This document shows positions 11,965 to 22,247 of a stretch of DNA of 64,000 bases, piece by piece. Position numbers and translations under genes: made by a program. This stretch comes from Lenzites betulinus (lineage: Eukaryota; Basidiomycota; Agaricomycetes; Polyporales; Polyporaceae), in assembly GCA_022264855.1 (NCBI GenBank), contig JABYQU010000015.1, forward strand, positions 248,001 to 312,000, given 5' to 3'. Positions within the stretch are counted from its first letter, which is position 1. Every line of letters begins with the position of its first letter. A model generated the notes under the pieces. It was not told the DNA's origin, did no database searches, and saw nothing but the letters and a program-made list of their open reading frames with translations.

Positions 11965-14694
11965 TTATGACGACGACGACTCGTCGAGTGCGCGTAGCCG
12001 TATGCGGACCGCGTTCGCGTGGGCGTCGAGGCCCTCGCAGTCCGCGAGCGTGGCGACGATGGGCCCGAGGCCCCGCAAGCCGTCCGCGGTCACCTCCTGC
12101 GAGGTGATGTGCTTCTGGAAGGAGAGCGTGTTGACGCCGCTGAACTGGCGCGCGTACCCGTTCGTCGGCAGCGTGTGGTTCGTGCCCGACGCGTAGTCGC
12201 CGCAGCTACACACACACAGCGCCGCGCAGTTAGCCTCCTGCCCCGCGGGGGAACACGCAACCAGACTAGACTTAGACGCACCTCTCCGGGGAGAACGGCC
12301 CCACGAAGACGCTGCCCGCGTTCTCGACGGCCGCGACGGCCGCGGGCGCGTCCGCGAGGTGCAGGATGAGGTGCTCCGGCGCGTAGTCGTTCGAGAACGC
12401 GAGCGCGTCCGCGACGGTGCGCACCTGCACGATGAGGCTCTTTGCGACGGACTGGCGCACGATGTCGACGCGCGAGAGCGCGCGCGCCTGCGCGTCGACC
12501 GCGGCCTCGATCGCGGCGAGGCGCGCGGCGGAGAGCGCGACGGCGACGAGCACGACCTGCGAGTCGACGCCGTGCTCGGCTTGCGAGAGCAGGTCGGCGG
12601 CGACGAAGTCGGGGTTGCATGTGTGGTCTGCGATCACCTATGCGTGTATAGGATGGTCAGAGTGTGGTAATGTCATGCGCGCGCTGCGGTGCTGCAGCGC
12701 TGCAAGGACTGCGCACGCACCAGCACTTCGGAGGGGCCCGCGGGCATGTCGATCGCGACGAGCGCGTCCGTGTCGTTCTGGACGAGCATCTTCGCGGCAG
12801 TCACCCACTGGTTCCCGGGCCCGAAGATCTTGTCCACCTTCGGGACGGTCTCGGTCCCGTACGCGAGCGCCGCGACGGCCTGCGCGCCGCCCGCCTTGAG
12901 CACGGCGGAGGCGCCGACGAGCTGCGCGACGTACATGACCTCGGGCGAGATCGAGCCGTCCGGGCGGGGCGGCGTCGCGAGCACGATCTCGCGGCAGCCC
13001 GCGACCTGCGCGGGGATGCCGAGCATGAGCGCGGTCGAGGGCAGGATCGCGGTGCCGCCGGGGACGTACAGCCCGACGCGCGCGATCGGCCGCGCGAAGC
13101 GCGAGCACACGACGCCGGGCATCGTCTCGACCGCGAGCGTACCCTGCTCGGCCTGCGCGCTGTGGAACTTGTGGATGTTCGCGTACGCGGCGTCGATCGC
13201 GGCGCGCACGTCGGCCGCGACCTGCATCGTCTCCGGGGCGAAGGGCGGGCGGACGACCGTCGAGGCGAGCTGGGCGCGGTCGAACTTGGCGGTGAGTTCG
13301 AGGAGCGCAGCGTCGCCGCGCAGGCGCACGTCGTCCACGATCGGCTTCACCTTCGCGATCATCTCGTCCGACTTGAGCACGGGCCGGCGCAGGAGCTGCG
13401 CGCGCTCGCTGGGAGAGGCCGCTGCAAAATCGTAGGTACGCATGCGGATAGGAGCGTCGATGTCAAACGCAGGCGCAGGCGTAGGGGCCGGCTTCTCAGC
13501 AGCACTGGCTCCTGCAGTCTTCTGGGCCCATTGTGGTTTGGCATTGCCAGGGCGCCGGCTAATCTTCTTCGCCTTGTTGTCCAAGGAGCGTTCAATGTCT
13601 GCGAGGCTCACGCCTGCTGCGACGCAGCGCGTCAGGGCAAAGTATAGAAGATCCGCGGCCTCGAAGGCTACCTCATCCTGCGATTCGGCACGGCACAGCT
13701 CATCGGCCTCCTCCATGATTTTGGAACGCAGCAGCTCCGGGTCCTCGAAGAGTTTGCGGGTGTACGATCCTTCAGGGGCAGATGCGAGGCGGGACTGCAG
13801 CGTACGTTCGAGAGCGGATAGGCCGCTCACCTCGCCAAAGCACGATGGACGTTCAAGGTGGCAGAAGCCTGCGCCGTGCTGGACAACGCTAAACTCGAGC
13901 GCGTCCGAGTCACAGTCTAGACGTATGCGGATGATGTCCTGTGTTGCTCCGGAGGTCTCGCCTTTGCGCCAGAGCCCATGCTTGCGCGACTGGTATACGC
14001 CCTTTCCAGTGGCGATGCTTTCCCGGACTGACTCGATCGAGGAGTACACAAGCCCGAGGGTGCGTTCGCCCTCGAGGTGCGAAGATACCACAGTGGGGAA
14101 GAGCCCGTCTTGGCGGTCGGAAGTGACGTTTGCGAGGAAGGCGTCGGCGACGTTCAGCTGCTTGGCATCGGTAGGGGAGTGTGTGAGAGAAGACGTCGGG
14201 ATGACGAGTACTGTTCCCGCGGCGGCGAGCGCGCGGATGGTGGATCGGGAAGGCAGTGTAGTAGGATCGACAGGCAGAACATGGACGGATGAGCCCGAAA
14301 AAAACCTCGAAACGGATCCGATGAAGTCTACATCAACGGTTGGCGTTTTGATGAGCACGCCGGAGACTCCACTGCGAATCTTGTCAGAGACGGCGCTGAC
14401 GTTTGCAACATCTAGGAGGAGGAGAAGGCGCTCTGCAGGCACCGCGCCGATGAGGTCTTTTGCTATGGCGAGGGAGAGGATGACTTTTTCTGCGCCTTGG
14501 TCAAGGAGGGAAATGACTTCGTCCGCGGTGATAGATGAGTCACGGTCGAGGAGAATATACCGAGCGGCATGCTCTGGCAGATGAGCAGCATCTCTGAGGG
14601 AGTACGGGACGACGAGTGGGCCTATGCGGGCAAGAGCGTCGAGCAGCGCGGGGTCGGCAAGGGCGGGGTCGAGGAGGGGAAGAAAGGGAGACAT
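11965..14694 (-). CDS. HIS4: Trifunctional histidine biosynthesis protein HIS4
   Basis: One polypeptide for steps 2, 3 and 10 of histidine synthesis. It contains phosphoribosyl-ATP pyrophosphohydrolase, phosphoribosyl-AMP cyclohydrolase and histidinol dehydrogenase. Exons 14694-12721, 12637-12282 and 12205-11965 give 856 aa. The first ~195 residues are a fungal N-terminal extension. The cyclohydrolase follows ([35 protein letters not shown]), then the pyrophosphohydrolase ([34 protein letters not shown]). From about residue 430 comes histidinol dehydrogenase ([76 protein letters not shown]). The zinc and catalytic residues of these motifs are present. The gene is divergent from Argonaute. Confidence 0.96.
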
Positions 14695-15524
14695 GTTGGG
14701 CGGGAGACAGGGTCAGCGCGCGGAGCAGCCGACGAATTTGCCTGAGCACAGATCTGGCCCCGATCGCCCTCGGCATCGTAGATCGCAGATCTCCGATCCC
14801 GCACTGGGACCAGGCAGTGGTCCCTGCAAGTATCGCATACGGACAGGACCAGGACCGGGACCGGGGCGGCTGGGCCAGCGTTCACTCGGGAGCAGTGAGC
14901 GTGAACATTCAAGTCGGTCGGGAGAGTCATCTGACTGTTGATAATCGTATTGCTTCGAAAAGGCGCAGACTCGGAAAGACATGCGCCCGCCCCGTGCCGC
15001 AGCGTTCGGGGGCCAGTCGCGACCAACTTTCGGGGGGATACGAGGCAGAACGGACGGAGATGTCGGGGCAGGAACTCGAAATCGAAGCGGGCGATTACTT
15101 ACCGCAGCTTCATGGCGACATGCGGGCCGTGGGAAGGCGCGGAGACATACGCCTGGAGGCCGCGGGCTGCTGGGTGCGCAGTGCGGGGGCCAAGGGGGCA
15201 GAGCGATGCGCACTGGGGCAAAGCGGCGAGCGTATTGTCGGCGTGCGCAAAGACCGAGCAGAGACGCGAGCGTGGGCGGGCACAAGCGCGAACAAGCGAG
15301 AGCGCGACGCGACAATTAAGATTGAACGCGTCGCGTCAACAGATCACAACAAAGCGCTTTCGGGCAGCAGCCTGTTCTCGCACGTCCAATGCGTCTATCG
15401 ATCCTGCAGCACAAAGCACCCGCCTTAAATACGCCCGTCCCGCCTCCCTCTCCCCCCTCACCCTTCTCTTTCTCCTTCCCACCACCGCTCCCTCTCGCCC
15501 CAGCAAACATCCCTAGCTTTCACA
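14695..15524. promoter_or_regulatory. Divergent HIS4 / Argonaute promoter region
   Basis: This 830 bp gene-free stretch lies between two divergent start codons. Overlapping open frames in several phases are explained by high GC. At 14924-14929 it has GAGTCA, which read toward HIS4 is TGACTC, the core of a Gcn4/CPC1 amino-acid-control site, about 230 bp upstream of the HIS4 start. The last ~90 bp before Argonaute are pyrimidine-rich (15435-15512), which is common for fungal promoters. Confidence 0.45.
14924..14929 (-). promoter_or_regulatory. Candidate general-amino-acid-control (Gcn4/CPC1) core site
   Basis: The minus strand reads TGACTC, matching six of seven bases of the bZIP site TGACTCA. 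It sits about 230 bp upstream of HIS4, a classic target of this control in fungi. A six-base match is expected by chance in a region this long, so this is a suggestion from context. Confidence 0.3.
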
Positions 15525-18500
15525 ATGCCTCCCCGTGCTGCTCCTCCCGGTACCGGCCGTGGTACTCCGCGCGGTAGCGCCGCCCCCCGCGGCAACGCCC
15601 CCGGCCGTGGTGGTCGCGGCGGCAGCGGCGTGAGGGGTCGCGGCGCCGGCCCCGCCATCGCTCCCGCTCGCAGCCAGGCGGCAGGCCTTCCCGACACGAG
15701 CGCGCATGTTACCACTGTGGGCGTCAAGCGCCCGGGCTTTGGTACCAGTGGTCGCGCCATACAAGTGTCCACCAACCACTTTGAAGTGAAGATTCCCGAG
15801 GCAAACATCTATCACTATGACGGTACGCCTCCGCGTTCTCATCCCTCAATGCTTACATGTTAAGATTCGTTTTTGGTTCTTTAGTTGGTGAGTGCTGCCG
15901 TACGCTTGACCTCTTAAAGAATTGTGGCTGATCCGCTTTCAGTCATCTCCCCTTCGGAGAAGGTTTTGCCTGCCGCACTAAACATGGATATCATCAAACG
16001 TCTCCAGGAGGTGATCGATCCTGTGACGTTCACCCCTCGTGCAGTGTATGATGGTAGGAAGAACATGTTTACTCCCCGTCCGCTCCCGTTCGGAGCTTCT
16101 GGAGAGGTACGGCTATCGTCTATATTCCGCTCTTGTCGAGCTCATGTCTCTCTGTGTACAGTTTGATGTTACTCTCGAGGACCCTCCTTCGCCGGCAGAC
16201 AACCGAGGCGAGCCCGTACGTCAACCGAAGGTATACAAGGTCAAGTTGACTCACGTTGCGACGATAAATCCCGAGTAAGCATTGCGGCTTGGGGTCCAGA
16301 TCACAGCTAACACCAAGTATAGGGTGCTTTCGCGCTTCTTGCAGGGCAAGCAGTCCCACGACAATGCGGTTTTGACCGCTATAACCGTCAGTGCGCCTTT
16401 GTAAGCAATATGTCCCTGACTGCTCACTGCTAGCAACTTGCAGGCCCTCAACGTGGTCATTCGGATGGAGCCCACGCTGAAATATCCCTTCAACGTTCGC
16501 TCGTTCTTCACGGAAAGCGAGCAAAAGGATATCGGCAGCGGCATCGTGCTTTGGCGGGGATACTTCCAGTCGATCAGACCCGCGATCGGCCGCATGTTCA
16601 TCAATGTGGACATTAGCACCGGTGCCATGTACAAGTCGGGCCCACTCATTCGTGTCGCGATGGAGTTCATGGGCTACAACGACCCCGCCCGGCTGAGCGG
16701 CGATCTGCGCGACCGTATCAGGCTCCAGAGGTACCTCTCTGGAGTTCGGGTCATCGTCGAAATGCCTGGTCAGCGGCAGATGACCCGGCGCCCCGCTCGC
16801 GTCGTCAAAAAGATTTCGACTCGCTCCGCACGCGAGTTGACGTTTGTCAACAGGGAAGGCCAGAACTTAAGCGTAGAGCAGTATTTCAAGCAGGCCCACA
16901 ATTTCGCGCTGCGTTTCCCTAACCTTCCTTGCGTTGAGGTAAGTCAGAGTGCCTTCGTGCTGTATACCTGCGCTCATTTAGACGCCAGCTCGGGTCGGGG
17001 GCGTTGATCCCGATGGAGGTATGCACCATCCCTAAGGGGCAAATCATGCGTAAGCAGGTGCCTCCCGAGAAGACCAAGGACGTGCTCGACTTCGCGACGA
17101 AGAAGCCCCAGGAACGTCTCGCCAGCATCAAAGCCGGCCTCGGGGTGCGTTATCTCGCGATGCTATTGGAATGTGCTCTAACCATAGTTGGTACAGGTTT
17201 TGGCCTACGGGCAGTCAGAGTACGTTCGGGTAAGTACCAGCTTATGAAGTGCTGGATCCCGCGCTAAACTACCGGAATTCCAGCAATTTGGGATGATCGT
17301 GTCCCCGAACGCCGTCCCGTACTCTCTCCAGGCGCGTGTCTTGGACCCTCCCGTGCTCCAGTATGGGCAGGGGAGCAGGCAGCTTACGATCGTGAGTTCA
17401 CACGTTCATATTTGCGTGAATGACATGTCATTGACGACGGTCTATGCAGAAACCTCGCGACGGCGCGTGGAACATGTGCGTAGACTCAGTTGAACAGACC
17501 CCCGACCCAATCTGACGGCTCTTGCAGGATCGACAAGAAGTTCTACAAGCCCGTGGCCATCAGACGCTGGTGTATCGCGATCTTCGAGCGCAGGCAGCGC
17601 TTCAGGCCGGATCTGGTGGAGGAAATGAAGGCGGGCCTCCTGCAGGCCTTCGCGAGCGTCGGTAGGTGTCCAGCTTCGCTCCGGACAAATGGATGCTGAT
17701 GCACGTCGATTCGCAGGCATGCAGGTCTTCGAGCAGGACCCGTGCATCGAGTGGGCCAACCCGAACGACCAGGTTGCACCGGTGAGCACTCTGTATGTGG
17801 CTTAGCGTAGCAGACCATCAGCTGATGCGTGCGGCTTTCACAGTTCCTACGCGCTGTTGGAGGCAAATGTGTTCAGAAGAACAAGGCTGGGCCAGAGCTC
17901 ATCGTGGTGGTCCTTCCCGAGGCTTCTGCAGATTTGTACATGCGCGTCAAGCAGTAAGTCCCTTACTTTCCTGCAAGTGCACAGGGGTTGACTGCGCGAA
18001 GCTTCGGCGATATTGTCCAGGGCGTAGCTACGCAGTGCCTGAGGAGCAGCAAATGCTCCCGAGCAAAGGCGCAGTACTTCGCGAATGTTTGTCTGAAGTA
18101 AGTTTTCGGACGTTTGGGAGCTCGACGATGACTGACGCCATTGCAGGATCAACGTCAAGCTGGGCGGTATCAACACGGTTCCTGATGCTCGCTCCATCCC
18201 TGTCCTCACCGACCCGCACAACCCGACCATCGTCATGGGGTAAGTACGCCCTTCCGATGCTACTACATCTGGTACTAACTGAGCTGTAGTGCGGATGTCA
18301 TCCATCCGGCGCCGGGTGCAGACGGCCGCCCCTCGTTCACTGCGCTCGTCGGGAACGTCGACTCCGATACGGCCAAATATATCGCCGACTGCCGCGTGCA
18401 GACCTCGCGCCAGGAAATGATCGACGATCTGGAAGAAATGGCCACGAATATCTTCACGATGTACCAGGCCTACCGCACGAACGTCGAGAAGAAGACTACC

Positions 18501-19284
18501 GCCGCACGTCGCGTCATCTTTTACCGTGACGGCGTCTCCGAAGGACAGTTCCAGCACGTCTTGGAATACGGTCAGTCACTCCGGGATCCTTCCGTGATAA
18601 GCATTTGCTGATGGCATCCCCGCGTCGACCGCACAGAACTGCCGCAGCTGCGCAAGGCTTGTGCCAAAGCTGGGATACCCGATGCGAAGATCACGGTCAT
18701 CGTGGTAGGCAAGCGCCACCACGTGCGCTTCTTCCCCAGCCAGAGCGACGCGGACAGGAGTGGGAACTGCCCTGCCGGTACGGTCGTCGACAGGGACATC
18801 GGGCACCCGGTCGAATTCGACTTCTACCTGCAGTCGCACGCAGGATAAGTACCCTCTCTCGTCATCGTACACCTCCCTTGGCTGACACGATCTGTTCGGG
18901 TATATACGCTGCTGGGCACGTCGCGTCCCGCGCATTACAGCGTTCTGTACGACGACAACGGCTTCACGCCCGACAGCCTGCAGGCGCTCTCGTTCGCGCT
19001 CTGCCACGTCTACGCGCGGTCCACCCGCTCTGTCTCGATCCCTGCGCCAGTATACTGTGAGTACCGTCGCCCCTCCCTTGTGCGTGCTGGAACTCATGCC
19101 GCTTGCAGACGCCGACATCGTGTGCGCCCGCGCGAAGAACCACTACGACCCGGACGGCGGGATGGACTTCGAAGGCTCGGGGGTGACCCTCGACGACAAC
19201 CAGAAGTCGAGCTCCCTTGAGGCCTTCAAGAGGGGCTTCAAACCGCTGAACAGCGCGATGCGCAAGGTCATGTACTTTTCTTAA
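15525..19284 (+). CDS. AGO: Argonaute protein with intact slicer residues; microexon and AT-AC intron
   Basis: Core protein of RNA silencing that binds small RNAs and cuts complementary RNA. Nineteen exons: 15525-15822, 15885-15887, 15943-16106, 16162-16274, 16323-16386, 16444-16938, 16989-17144, 17197-17229, 17284-17391, 17450-17475, 17528-17661, 17717-17781, 17844-17953, 18002-18097, 18147-18239, 18290-18570, 18637-18844, 18908-19056 and 19109-19284. Total 923 aa. Residues 1-50 are Gly/Arg/Pro-rich. The N domain follows ([10 protein letters not shown]), then PAZ ([17 protein letters not shown]), MID, and PIWI from about residue 590. The slicer tetrad is visible as D655 (GADVIHP), E695 (SRQEMIDDL), D733 ([10 protein letters not shown]) and H877 (RAKNHY). 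Exon 2 is 3 nt long, and the intron at 18845-18907 runs AT..AC. Confidence 0.95.
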
Positions 19285-20594
19285 GCGCCATGACCGTCGA
19301 TGGGTCGTGCTTCGAAAGGACGGTCTCCTGGACACGGAAGCTGTCGCTTGCTGTCGTCATGCTTGTAATATCACCTGTATCTCTGCCTCGCACCCGTTAC
19401 CCCTGTTTTCGCCATGTGTTGTCGTTGTCGTACCCCAGGCCTCAGCGCCTCTCTCGTCCTCATCGTCACCCTGTCTCTCGTTGTAACCCCCATCCCCATG
19501 TACCCTTATGATCTATGGAAGTTTTGTATATGATCATGTCTATTCGGACCGCACGTCTCCTCATGGTGGTTGGACTGTGGGATATCCCGATGGCGGTCCC
19601 GGTCGTTGCTATATCCCGGGACTTCTAGTGTGGTCGCAAGCGTGAATCGATGATCGACCTCCACAGGAAAGACACAGCCCCAGGTGTCGATGCAGCCGAT
19701 ATGAATGCTCGCTGGGTTTGTGGACTTCATCCGTTGTGCTTCACCCGATGGCCACTCGGAGCTGCGCGACGCGTTGGCGCCCGGAGGCGTGACCCTGGCC
19801 CAACGCGGACACGTGCTGGGTTTGCGCCTTGGACGTGGACCGCCATGTCCCTCGCCATGGCTCCTTTCCCCCGCGGCCCTCAAGGGTGCACGGCGTCTTG
19901 CTGCAATGCCGGCGTTGGTACGGCAGTAGCTTTGCCTTCGACGAGCGGCGGACGCAGATAGCGTAGCGGGGCAAGCCTTACTGCCGCACCAGGACGCTGC
20001 TCCGGGCCAAACGCCCCCGTGCAGGCAAGCATGCACCTCGAGCAGGTGTGTCCCCCGCTGCTCGTGTTCCCCATGACCTGCTCTGGAACGCCCCGCACCG
20101 CCAGCCGCTGCGGGGCCCCCTTCTCGCTCGCCAGCAGCATCACGTCGTGGCCTCCGTGCGGCAGCGCAGAGCGCCGGGACGCCCCCCAAGCTTCCACTCG
20201 CCAGGGCCTCCGTGGCCCATGCGACTCGCCCAACGCCGTCCACCTCCTGGGGCGCCAAGCGAGACTTCTTCTGTCCTTTGTGCGGGCCTTCCCCACCCGG
20301 GGCGGATCGGTGCAGTCCGGTCTATCCGGATACGAAAGAAATTGGAATGGGGAGGGGCGCCCGTCCTCAGGGCGAGCCACGCCGGACGTCACAGTGCTGC
20401 TGCTACGGGTGGACCCTTCGCTTGGAGCGCGCCCGAACGTCTGCCAGTTCCGCATCTGGTTTAAATAGCCGGGCAGAGGTGCTCCACCGCCAGCTGCCTC
20501 TGGCACCTCGCTCTCGTTGCTGCTGCTGCCACTGCTTGCCTTCATACCCCTCTCTTGTCACCCTCTTGTCCGCTGCTCGACCCTGCAAATTTCC
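19285..20594. other. Gene-free GC-rich interval with overlapping open frames
   Basis: 1.3 kb between the Argonaute stop and the next start codon. Between about 19650 and 20550 several frames on both strands stay open for 150-250 codons (for example minus 20545-19880 and plus 20048-20464). None shows a recognisable domain, and the frames overlap each other, as expected from GC bias. The part before 20595 is pyrimidine-rich and probably promoter. An unrecognised gene cannot be excluded. Confidence 0.35.
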
Positions 20595-21723
20595 ATGGCC
20601 CCTCAGAAACGCAACATGGGCTGGCGCAAGCCCGTACCGAAACTCGCTCCGGAACCGTCGGGCAACGCGCAACGTCCGTCGCGAACGGCCTTGCGACGGC
20701 TCTCGCTCACCATCGTCAACAAGGACGTGCCGCCAGTGAGTAGCCTGCCCGCCGGCCTCGCGTCGCGCGCCACACTCATGACGCCACAACTGCTGCGCAC
20801 GATATAGCTCCCCACAGACTGGCGCGAGTCCATCGACAACGTGCTCAAGCGCGACAAACGACACGCAGTGTACCTCTCGACGTCCTCCTCGCCGCCGTCG
20901 CCGCCGCCCAAGGACTACGCGGAGTCGCTCGCGCCGACGCTTGTCGAGGAGCTCCAGGACGCCACGGTAGGCCCCGTCTCTGCGGATCTGCGACGCGACG
21001 AGACGGGCTCACTCCTGGCGTACGCCGCGCCGCCGCCTGCAGCCCTACGGGCCCCCACACGACGAGTTCCAGCCGATCCAGTGCGTGCAGCGTCCACAGG
21101 CGTCGCCAGCCTTGGCCCGTCGGCCCAGCCAGAAATCGTTGCCGCAGGTGCGTGGGACGTTTCATCTGCGGACCGATCGCGTTCATATCTCACATCCGTC
21201 GTGCTGCGGCTCGGACACAGATCTACAGGCCTCCTACACCGCCACTCCCTGCTCAGCACCCCAAGCTTCGAGGTGCTGCGTGCTCGAGTACGAGCTCGGA
21301 GAGCGTCGCGTATACTGTATGTGCACTCCCTGTTACACGCTGTTCGTCGCTAAGAACGGCTATGTGCCTGCCTCACAGCTGTACAGCGGGCTCATGTCCG
21401 CAGATCGGCCAAACACTACGCCGAGTCTGAAGATGTATGCTGAAAAGGCCCCCGAGGCCTTGAGGCACGCCGACGCCCAGGAGGCCCGTCGGCGGTGCGT
21501 GCGTTCACCCACTGGCAATGTGCTGTCGGAAAAGCCAATGCACAGTGCGGGCGGATCCCCTCGCGCTTACCGGGCCAGCGCGGCGTCGACGTCGACTGCT
21601 GGCCAGGGGTCGACTTGCGGGCGCTCGGACTACACGACGCTCGTGTGCTCTGGCGTGTGGTATGCCTTGAAAGGGTGGGGACTTCATGTCCGGGCAAAAA
21701 TGAGCCATGCGGGGAGGTATTGA
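20595..21723 (+). CDS. Pro/Ser-rich protein of unknown function; 3' end uncertain
   Basis: Proposed exons are 20595-20753 (donor GTGAGT... after VNKDVPP; boundary near 20733), 20808-20966, 21043-21147 and 21221-21316, then a last exon starting between about 21370 and 21400. The protein starts MAPQKRNMGWRKPVPKL and contains RRLSLTIVNKDVPP, LPTDWRESIDNVLKRDKRHA, SPPSPPPKDYAESLAP, PYGPPHDEFQPIQ and IYRPPTPPLPAQHP. Short Pro-rich blocks separated by introns suggest a mostly disordered protein. I do not recognise the family. The final exon has more than one in-phase acceptor. One gives a long tail ending at 21723 and the others stop near 21430-21445. Confidence 0.5.
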
Positions 21724-22247
21724 TTGTTCACTCGGACTGCACGCGACGGGGCCCTTGATGGGCGACTGCTATATCATTATTGTGTTCGCCTACGTACTGC
21801 TTTGCATTCGGACGCTATGCCGTGACATTACCTCCATGTAGCCTAGGTGTATTTGTGTATGTTGCCTGCGTATGTTGCGCTCCGGCGGCCATGGAATAGG
21901 ATGAATTTGACGAGAGAGCCAATCAGTAAGCGGGAGTGTGTCAAGGCCACTGACGCGCCGCAATCACGGCCAGCTCCACGGCCGCTGCACTCGTCCAGCC
22001 TGCACTGCTCGCCGGCCACCACGCGCATCGGCTCCCTCCTCGTCCATCCGCCTCCGCCATCTGCTATGTGTTGACCACGCCGATTCATCTGCACTCATCC
22101 AATCTCAGACACAGCGCAGCCCTGCTCACGCTCGTACTGCTTCCCCGATTTCAGTGCTTCCTCCGGACGCCCTCCACGCCTCGCACGCACCAGTATCTCC
22201 GGACTCGCTAGCCCCCACACGCACACACACACCCGCCCTGGAGTCGC
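21724..22247. other. Intergenic region upstream of mitochondrial carrier
   Basis: 524 bp with no conserved coding content. It includes a short CACACACACAC tract just before the carrier start (about 22220-22232). Presumed 3' UTR of the preceding gene and promoter of the carrier. Confidence 0.35.

Noticed and set aside
14536..14542. Perfect TGAGTCA site near the HIS4 start
   Set aside because: Lies inside the HIS4 coding sequence, so a regulatory role is unlikely.
17954..18001. Alternative Argonaute acceptor (CACAG at 17980-17984) that adds six residues in frame
   Set aside because: It would insert GLTARS before FGDIV. The GAAG acceptor gives KHFGDIV, which matches the length of the family there.
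19506..20545. Minus-strand frames of 220-250 codons after Argonaute
   Set aside because: Low-complexity composition, mutually overlapping frames and no recognisable motif. Listed only as an interval and a low-interest finding.
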